A stretch of 64,000 bases of DNA from Sciurus carolinensis. Its lineage: Eukaryota > Chordata > Mammalia > Rodentia > Sciuridae. The stretch is taken from positions 29,782,750 through 29,846,749 of the forward strand of contig NC_062215.1 in the NCBI RefSeq assembly GCF_902686445.1, given 5' to 3'. The position numbers and the translations under genes are program-made. The notes under the pieces were generated by a model that searched no databases, had not been told where the DNA came from, and was given only the letters and a program-made list of their open reading frames with translations. Positions 57,334-64,000 of this stretch are shown piece by piece (position 1 is the first letter of the stretch; every line of letters begins with the position of its first letter).

Positions 57334-58069
57334 TACTTCTGTGAAGTGTCTGCTCAGTTCCTTAGCCCATTTATTGATTGGGTTATTTGTTTTTTTTTTT
57401 TTTTTTTTGGTGTTTTTTATATATCCTGGAGATGAGTGCGCTATCTGAGGTGTGTGTGGTAAAGACTTTCTCCCATTCTGTAAGCCCTCTCTTCATGTTA
57501 TTGTTTCCTTTGCTGAGAAAATGCTTTTTAGTTTGAAGCCATCTCATTTATTGATTCTTGATTTTACTTCTTGCACTGTGGGAGTCTTGTTAAGAAGTCA
57601 ACATGATGAAGCCAACGTGATGAAGATTTGGGTCTACTTTTTCTTCTATTGGTACAGGTGCTCAGGTCTAGTGCCTGTCTTTGATCCACTTTGAGTTGAT
57701 TTTTGTGCAGGGTGAGAGAGAGAGGTTTGATTTCATTTTGCTACATATGGATTTCCAGTTTTCCCAGCACCATTTGTTGGATAGCCTATCTTTTTTTTCA
57801 GTGAATTTTTTGGTGCCTTGGTCTAGTATGAGATGACTATCATTATGTGGTGTCTGTCTCTATGTCTTCTACTGTGTGGTCTATGTGTCTGTTTTGGTGC
57901 GAATACCATGCTGATTTTGTTACTATGGCTTTGAAGTATAGTTGAAGGTCTGGTATTGTGATGCCTCCTGCTTCACTCTTCTTGCTAAGGATTGCCTTGG
58001 TTATTCTGGGTCTCTTATTTTTCCAAATGAAATTCATGATTGCCTTTTCTAGCTCTATCAAGAATGTCA
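57334..58069 (-). mobile_element. L1 ORF2 segment, inverted (left part of a 5'-inverted L1)
   Basis: Antisense ORF2: minus-strand translations such as [30 protein letters not shown] (57843-58076) are ORF2p. This segment continues past the young L1 at 59811-60604. It begins at the left with the region just before the ORF2p segment matching GNRHF-like codons. Inside it lies a 19-bp poly-T run at 57390-57408 (a poly-A expansion in the L1 sense). Confidence 0.9.
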
Positions 58070-59580
58070 ATCTCACAAAAGAGGTGAAAGACCTCTACAA
58101 TGAGAACTACAGAACACTAAAGAAAGAAATTCAAGAAAACCTTAGAAGATGGAAAGATCTCCCATGTTCCTGGATAGGCAGAATTAATATCGTCAAAATG
58201 GCTATACTACCTAAAGTTCTATACAGATTCAATGCAATTCCAATTAAAATCCCAATGATGTACCTCGCAGAAATAGAGCAAGCAATTATGAAATTCATCT
58301 GGAAGAATAAAAAACCTAGAATAGCTAAAGCAATCCTCAGTAGCAAGAGCGAAGCAGGGGGTATTGCAATACCAGATCTTCAACTCTACTACAAAGCAAT
58401 AGTAACAAAAACGGCATGGTATTGGTACCAAAATAGACAGGTAGATCAATGGTACAGAATAGAGGACATGGACACAAACCCAAATAAATACAATTTTCTC
58501 ATACTAGACAAAGGTTCCAACAATATGCAATGGAGAAAAGATAGCCTCTTCAACAAATGGTGCTGGGAAAACTGGAAAACTATATGCAATAGAATGAAAC
58601 TAAACCCCTATCTCTCACCCTACACAAAACTCAACTCAAAATGGATCAAGGACCTCGGAATCAGACCAGAGACCCTGCATCTTATAGAAGAAAAAGTAGG
58701 TCCAAATCTTCAACTTGTTGGCTCAGGATCAGATTTCCTTAACAGGACTCCCATAGCACAAGAAATAAAAGCAAGAATAAACAACTGGGATAGATTCAAA
58801 CTAAAAAGCTTTCTCTCAGCAAAGGAAACTATCAGAAATGTGAAGAGAGAGCCTACAGAGTGGGAGAATATCTTTGCCAACCATACCTCAGATAGAGCGC
58901 TAATTTCCAGAATCTATAAAGAACTCAAAAAACTCTACACGAAGAATACAAATAATCCAATCAACAAATGGGCTAAGGAAATGAACAGACACTTCACAGA
59001 AGAAGATGTACAAGTAATCACCAGATATATGAAAAAATGTTCAACATCCCTAGTAATAAGGGAAATGCAAATCAAAACCACCCTAAGATTTCATCTCACC
59101 CCAATTAGAATGGCGATTATCAAGAATACAAGCAACAATAGGTGTTGGCGAGGATGTGGTGAAAAAGGAACACTCATACATTGCTGGTGGGGTTGCAAAT
59201 TAGTGCAACCACTCTGGAAAGCAGTGTGGAGATTCCTCAGAAAGCTTGGAATGGAAACACCATTTGACCCAGCTATCCCACTCCTTGGCCTATACCCAAA
59301 GGACTTAAAATCAGCATACTACAGAGATACAGCCACATCAATGTTCATTGCTGCTCAATTCACCATAGCCAGATTGTGGAACCAACCTAGATGCCCTTCA
59401 GTTGATGAATGGATAAAGAAACTGTGGCATATTTATACAATGGAATATTACTCCGCAATGAAGAATGATAAAATTATGGCATTTGTAGGCAAATGGTCGA
59501 AATTGGAGAATATCATGCTAAGTGAGATAAGCCAATCTCAAAAAACTAAAGGACAAATGATCTCGCTGATAAGCGGATGA
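58069..59580 (+). pseudogene. L1 ORF2p C-terminal half, open to the stop (5'-truncated)
   Basis: ORF2p nicks DNA and reverse-transcribes L1 RNA; this piece begins after the RT catalytic box, so it has no endonuclease or polymerase centre. Visible parts: [56 protein letters not shown], the cysteine-histidine cluster C-x3-C-x7-H-C-x3-C at 59143-59196 (typical of the L1 ORF2p C-terminus), then [16 protein letters not shown] and [11 protein letters not shown]. The 111 bp upstream (57958-58068) belong to the host L1 in the opposite orientation and are not part of the protein. No promoter is carried, so expression is not expected. Confidence 0.93.
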
Positions 59581-59612
59581 GGACATATAATGGGGGGTGG
59601 GAGGGGCTAGCA

Positions 59613-59642
59613 TTAGGTTTAGGGTTAGGTTTAGAGTTAGGC
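59613..59642 (+). repeat. degenerate telomere-like hexamers in L1 3' UTR
   Basis: Five in-register hexamers: TTAGGT, TTAGGG, TTAGGT, TTAGAG, TTAGGC. They sit exactly where the six-hexamer array lies in the copy at 4993-5466, after the same GGG-T/C-TAGCA lead-in. Confidence 0.9.
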
Positions 59643-59687
59643 TAAGGAGAGCAGTAAGAATGAAGGAAAGAAGGACTGTGTAGAGGG

Positions 59688-59729
59688 AAAAGAGGGGTGG
59701 GAGGGGTGGGAGGGGTGGGGGGAGGGGAA
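59688..59729 (+). repeat. G-rich tract of L1 3' UTR, G-quadruplex-forming pattern
   Basis: Seven or more runs of three or more G separated by one or two bases (GGGGTGGGAGGGGTGGGAGG). Meets the common G-quadruplex rule. Here it contains one more GGGAGGGGT unit than the copies at 5308 and 37778. Confidence 0.8.
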
Positions 59730-59810
59730 AAATATAATAAACATCATTACCCTATGTAAACGTAAAAAAAATAAATAAATAAAAAAAAAAAAAAAAAAAA
59801 AAGAATGTCA

Positions 59811-60604
59811 TAGGGCTTTTAATTGAAATTGCATTAAATCTGCATAATGCTTTTGGTAGTATTGCCATTTTGACCATATTAATTGTGCCTGTCAAAGAGC
59901 ATGGGAGGTCTTTCCATCTTCCAAGGTCGTCTGATTTCTTTCTTTAGTATTCTGTAGTTTTAATTATGGAGGTCTTTCACCTCTTTTATAAGGTTCATTC
60001 CCAAGTATTCTCTCTCTCTCTCTTTTTTTTTTTTTTTTTCCTGGAGTTATTGTGAGTGGGGTAGTTTTCCTAATTTCTCTTTCAGTAGATTCATTACTAA
60101 TGTATAGAAATGCATTTGATCAATTATAAGTATTGATTTTATAACCTGCTACTTTGCTGAATTCATTCATGAGGTCTAGAAGTTTTCTGGTGGAATTTTT
60201 TGGATCTTCTAAATATAGAATCATGTCATCGGCAAATAGTTTGAGTTCTTCTTTTCCTATTCATATCCCTTTAATTTCTTTCTCCTAACTGCTCTGGCTA
60301 GAGTTTCAAGGACTATGTTGAAAGAAGTGGTGAAAAAGAACATTCCCGAGTTGTTTTAGTTTTTAAAGGAAATGCTTTCATTTTTTCCTGCATTTAGAAT
60401 GATGTTGGCCTTGGGCTTAGCATAGAGAACCTTTACAATGTTGAGGTATGTTCCAACTATCCCTAGTTTTTCTAGTGAACATGAAGAGGTGCTGTATTTT
60501 TTCAAATGCTTTTTTTTTTTTTTTTTTGCATCTATTGAGATAATCATGATTCTTGTCTTTAAGTCTACTATGTGATGAATTACCTTTATTAATTTCTGTA
60601 TGTT
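59811..60604 (-). mobile_element. L1 ORF2 segment, inverted (right part of a 5'-inverted L1)
   Basis: Continues the inverted segment of 57334-58069. The minus-strand frame at 60356-60661 and the surrounding sequence read back into the reverse-transcriptase region (LGIVGTYLNIVKVLYAKPKANIILN). A poly-T run at 60511-60529 and a (TC)n plus poly-T at 60009-60040 lie inside it. Confidence 0.9.
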
Positions 60605-61228
60605 GAACCAACTGGAAAGCAGTACAGAGATTCCTAAGAAAACTTGGAATAGAACCACCATTTGACCCAGCTATCCCACTCCTCAGCCTATATTCAAAGG
60701 ACTTAAAATCAGCATTCTACAGTGATTCAGCCACATCAGTGTTTATAGCAGCTCAATTCACAATAGGTAAATTAAGGATCGATGCCCTTCAACAGATAAA
60801 TGGACAAAGAAAATGTGGTATATATACATAATGGAATATTACTCAACCTTGAAGAACAACATAATTATGGCATTTGCAGGTAAATGGAGATGGAAAATAT
60901 CATGTGAAGTGAAATAAGCCAAATCCCAAAACCAAAGGCTAAATGTTTTCTCTGATAAGTGGATGCTGATCCATAGTGGTGAGGGGGCTGGGTAGGGAAG
61001 AATGAAGAACTTTGAATTGGGTGGGGGGGATGGAGTGTGAGGGTGGGAAGAATGATGGAATGAGACAGACATTATTACCCTATATACATGTATAACTACA
61101 CTACTGGTTTGTCTGCACCGTGTACAACCAGAGGAATGAGAAGTTGCACTCCATTTGTGTACAATATGTCAAAATGTATTCTATTGCCACATATAACTAA
61201 TTATAACAAATTAAAAAATGAAAAAAGG
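60605..61228 (+). mobile_element. L1 ORF2 C-terminal end and 3' UTR (3' part of the 5'-inverted L1)
   Basis: Switches to plus orientation at GAACCAACTGGAAAGCAGTA, where AACCAAC is shared by both arms (microhomology). Continues through the [13 protein letters not shown] block to a 3' UTR ending with TAACTAATTATAACAAATTA. The L1 bases between the left end of the inverted arm and this point (roughly 250-300 nt of ORF2) are missing, as expected for twin-priming with a deletion. Target-site remnants GATAATCTC (57325-57333) and GATAATCCC (61229-61237) bracket the whole element. Confidence 0.88.
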
Positions 61229-61362
61229 GATAATCCCCATAACTCATTACTCTCAATTCAATTGTATCTGTAAATTTCCCTTTGCATTTAAAGCAACATA
61301 TTCATAGGTTCTGGGAACAGGAGATGACATTTTGGAGGGAGTCATTATTTATCCTACTTTAT

Positions 61363-62091
61363 TATCTTAAAATAAAGATAGTAAATTGCCCCTTTTTTTG
61401 TAATTTTATACCCTATTTCTTACTCTAGTCCCCTTAGCTTTGGTCAGTTCTTCAGTTGGAGATAAATAATTATATAAAAAATTCAGTCTATAAAAACTGT
61501 TTATTATGTTTCAGATATAATTTCATATAGCAAAATAATTATAGTATATATCATATCTAGTATATTATATATGGTATAATACTTAAGTATGTATTATATA
61601 TTATATATACACATGTTATTGTTTAAATATATTGTTTATACTTATGTACATATATGTTATTGTTTAATATCTGAGTGCAGGCATCCTGTCCTTTCAGGTT
61701 CTACTATTTGATAGAAAGCGTGGCTGGGGTCATGGGTAAGTGAGTTCATACTAGTGGTCTCTCCTATATTTGAGAATTCTCACTGCTGGTGTTGAGATTA
61801 TTCAAGCTCACAGTTCCTCTTTGTAATTTGGTATTTACAAATCTCTGCTTGACTGAATCAGAAGAGGACTTAAAAGACTGATTATTTCCTCTCCTCCTCT
61901 GCCTCACCCAATTTGTGTCTCTTGAATCACAGGCTGTTTCAGGAAGAGGGGAGATGGTATACACTTCTAACACCTTGAAACTTGGTTCCTAATGGTCTGG
62001 TTCCTGCTTCTCCCTGTGCAGGCTCATGCTGATCCTCCCTTCCTAGTAAAGAACGGTTGGGTTAGGACTTTCAGGACAAGTTCACTAATGT
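61363..62091. other. no recognised gene; strongly AT-rich tract inside
   Basis: 61540-61670 is almost pure A/T with many TATATA and ATATAT blocks. Otherwise unrecognised. Confidence 0.4.
61540..61670. repeat. AT-rich low-complexity tract
   Basis: Repeated TATATATC, TATTATATA and TATACATGTTATTG units; two TGTTATTGTTTAA copies lie 45 bp apart. Confidence 0.75.
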
Positions 62092-62103
62092 CTAGGAATT
62101 TTT

Positions 62104-62196
62104 TTTTTCTTTTTTTTTTTTGTGGTACTGGGGATGGAACTCAGGGCCTTGTGCTTGCAAGGCAAGCACTCTACCAGCTGAGCTATCTCCCCAGCC
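62104..62196 (-). mobile_element. ID SINE, antisense, with 12-bp target duplication
   Basis: Flanked by CTAGGAATTTTT at 62092-62103 and 62197-62208. The reverse complement starts GGGCTGGGGAGATAGCTCAG, carries the pol III A-box TAGCTCAGCTGG and a B-box-like AGTTCCATCCCC, then GTACCACA and a poly-A tail. It is the best preserved ID element in the window. Confidence 0.95.
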
Positions 62197-62208
62197 CTAG
62201 GAATTTTT

Positions 62209-62571
62209 ATCCTTGTTTAGATTGGGAAAAAAAAAAAAAAAAAAAGGTGTGTATGAAGGGAATCAATTGCTTAATATATGGGTGTCACACTCCTTCCTAA
62301 GCACAGGTTTGTCACCTTTTTCCATACTCTGGGAAAAGCCTGTTTTGTTTTTGTTTTTTTTTCTTTTTTCCTTGACCAATATCTGGACTTCTTTCATGAG
62401 CGGCTGAGAGAATGAAAAATTTACCAGAGTGAACCGGTGGTACCAGAGAGCACTCAGTGGAAGAAGAGGAGAAACCAGTGGAGATGATTTTGCACGTAGG
62501 ACACAGCAAGGACACATGGCCATGCTCAGTGGGACTGTGATGGGCTCTGATGTGTATTTTCCAAAGACCAT
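62209..62571. other. no recognised gene
   Basis: Contains a poly-A run (62226-62246) and a T-rich tract near 62340-62370. The overlapping frames here (64, 67, 102 and 117 codons) partly translate the SINE and the homopolymer runs and are discarded. Confidence 0.4.
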
Positions 62572-62970
62572 TGTGGTTGCTTGAAGATTGAATTCATGCT
62601 GAAATTCAATCCCCACTGAGGTACTGAGAGGGTAGAAACAATCTGACCATGGTGTTTAGAGGTGGGGCCTTTGGGAGATGATTACATCATTGGAGGGAGG
62701 CAGGTCATTGGAGCCCCCATGATTGAATACTGGTGGCTTTATAAGATGAGAGAGAAACCAGGGGACACACACACGTGTTCCCTATCTCTTGCTATGTGAT
62801 GCCCGTGATGCTCACACTGCCTTGGGACTCAGCCAGCAGGAAGGTCAGTCCCAGAGGCGGTCTTTTGATCTGGCACCCCCAGAACCATGGACCAAAATAA
62901 AACTCTATTCCTCATACTTTACTCCACCTGTGGTATCATGTTACTGGCAATGGAAAATGGACTAGTGGCA
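62572..62970 (+). mobile_element. MLT1-type LTR, sense
   Basis: TGTGGTTGCTTGAAGATTGA, GAATTCATGCTGAAATTCAATCCCC-like opening, then GGTGGGGCCTTTGGGAGATG, GGTCATTGGAGCCCCCATGA, GCTTTATAAGATGAGAG, AATAAAACTC poly-A signal (62896-62901) and an ending near GGACTAGTGGCA. Matches the MLT1 outline in order. Confidence 0.85.
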
Positions 62971-64000
62971 CTGAGGAACAGATCTGTACGGAAAACAAGA
63001 GCGATAAGTATGAAGTTAGTGCAAAACTTAGACAAGAGATGATAGTAGCTTGGGGCAAGGTTGGGGCTGAGGAATTGGGGAGAATTCAAGAGATTCAAGA
63101 AAAACTTTGCAGGTATAACTAACAAGTAGATTACAGATAAGCCGTGCCATAGGACACACAAAGGGGGGAAAGTAGATTCCAAGGTTTCTTATCTCGAGCA
63201 AAAGAACATGATAATGCAATTTTCTTGAAAGTAGAAGATGGGAGGGATGGTTGAGTGAAGTAAAAATCAATAATTCTGTCATGGCCATTTTAACTTTTAC
63301 ATCTCTATTAGATAGTCAAATTAAAATACTGAAGAGGCAGTTGACTATGGGTATTGAATCTCAAGGGATAGACGGGTCAAGGGAGCATGTGTATTTGCAA
63401 ATCATGAGCAATGAGTTGTGTATCAAGCTTTGGGACTAGATGGGGTTATCTAGGGAGCAAGGATTTGATGAAAAGCAGAGTGCTGATGTCAGGAAAATGT
63501 TGACATTTAGAGAACCCATGAGGGTGGAGGAGCCAGCCAAGAAATCGAGGAGAGTGAAGTTGCCATTAGAAGAAATCCAAAAGATGTTTTAAAAAAAGTC
63601 AAAAATATAAAAATATTTAAGCCGAGAATAATGGAAGATTATCGCTGATGCTTCTGAATGGCCAAAGAGGTGATATCAGGGGAGGGGATGCTGGACATTG
63701 GAATTTTCAAGATATACCCAAAGAACAATCGGTGGAGTCATGTGTGTGGAATATTGTATGGACGTTCATGCTCATTCTAATAGGGTAGGTAAAAAAGGGG
63801 TAAAAATGTATTGTAAAAGAAGATAGTGAGTATAGAAGATTCTTTCCAGAACATTTTTTTGGGAAGAGGGTCAAGAAATGACGTACAGTTGGAAGAGGGT
63901 ATTTGGGATCAAGGTTGTATAAGGATATTGGCACTAACTTGTTCATATGCTGATGGAATTGATCTAATTGGAGAAGGATTCATGAGGCAGGAAAGAGGGA
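62971..64000. other. 1 kb without recognised repeat or gene
   Basis: Purine-rich in places; frames of 62-87 codons on either strand show nothing recognisable. The window ends here, so a larger feature could continue beyond it. Confidence 0.35.

Larger units (their letters stand above)
58070..59800 (+). mobile_element. young 5'-truncated L1 with intact ORF2 C-terminus, poly-A tail and exact 10-bp duplication
   Basis: Target duplication AAGAATGTCA at 58060-58069 and 59801-59810. About 1.73 kb including a 20-plus A tail. The open frame from codon 58069 to the stop at 59578-59580 covers the last ~503 ORF2p residues without a stop or frameshift. 3' UTR: five degenerate TTAGGG hexamers, then the GGGGTGGGAGGGG tract. 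It interrupts an older L1, so it is one of the most recent insertions in the window. Confidence 0.97.
56448..61362 (-). mobile_element. MLT1-type LTR, antisense, split by two insertions
   Basis: The LTR survives as three pieces that read continuously when the insertions are removed: 56448-56472, 56965-57333 and 61229-61362. The first junction reads TTCTAATGTCGCTA then TAACAAATCTCCATAAA, and the second AAAGATAATCTC then CCATAACTC, matching the MLT1 antisense course. The last piece ends with ACATATTCATAGGTTCTGGG and GTCATTATTTATCCTACTTTA. The LTR is ~525 bp and older than everything inside it. Confidence 0.82.

Noticed and set aside
62104..62196. tRNA gene on the minus strand
   Set aside because: The pol III boxes and tRNA-like start belong to an ID SINE: it has a poly-A tail and a 12-bp target duplication and cannot fold as a full tRNA.
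61992..62300. 102-codon plus-strand frame
   Set aside because: Its middle is the translation of the antisense ID SINE and its poly-T tail (FFFLFFFCGTGDGTQGLVL).

Overview
This window looks like non-coding DNA from a placental mammal, most likely a sciuromorph rodent (squirrel, marmot or dormouse group). It has several composite SINEs in which a B1 (7SL-derived) head is fused to an ID (tRNA-like) tail, plus free ID SINEs, MaLR/MLT1 LTRs, MIR, MER5A-like DNA transposon relics, and L1 LINEs of many ages. The organism call is an inference from repeat families remembered as typical of that group. No host protein-coding exon, tRNA, rRNA or CRISPR array could be supported. Almost every open reading frame over 100 codons lies in a repeat or has no recognisable homology. 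The window is probably intergenic or deep intronic.

Layout. 1-5.5 kb: three truncated L1 3' ends, an 86-bp segment present twice, and a short frame carrying a complete 2A-type D-V-E-x-N-P-G-P motif. 6-9.2 kb: an ancient L1M piece and an L1 whose 5' part is inverted. 9.8-23.3 kb: sparse old repeats (SINEs, an L1MA-like 3' end, MER5A-like, MaLR LTRs, MIR). 23.5-29.8 kb: one nearly full-length but dead L1, with a GC-rich promoter-like 5' region, broken ORF1, and broken ORF2 whose reverse-transcriptase FADD is replaced by FANG. 30-36.3 kb: mostly unrecognised sequence with LTRs and a MIR. 36.9-38.4 kb: B1, L1 and B1-dID insertions, the last two with exact target-site duplications. 39-55 kb: old L1M/L1ME pieces, LTRs, a SINE cluster inside an L1M, a second local duplication, and long stretches without recognisable features.

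56.4-61.4 kb is a nested stack. An old MLT1-type LTR is split by a solo retroviral LTR (4-bp duplication GCTA) and by a 5'-inverted L1. That L1 is itself split by a young L1 with a 10-bp exact duplication, a long poly-A tail and an intact 503-codon ORF2 C-terminus. 61.4-64 kb: an ID SINE with a clean duplication and an MLT1-type LTR.

The genes here are retrotransposon genes and do not form a host pathway. The points most worth following are the TTAGGG-like hexamers at the same position in the 3' UTR of two young L1 copies, the 2A-like motif, and the nested insertion stack, which gives an internal relative chronology.
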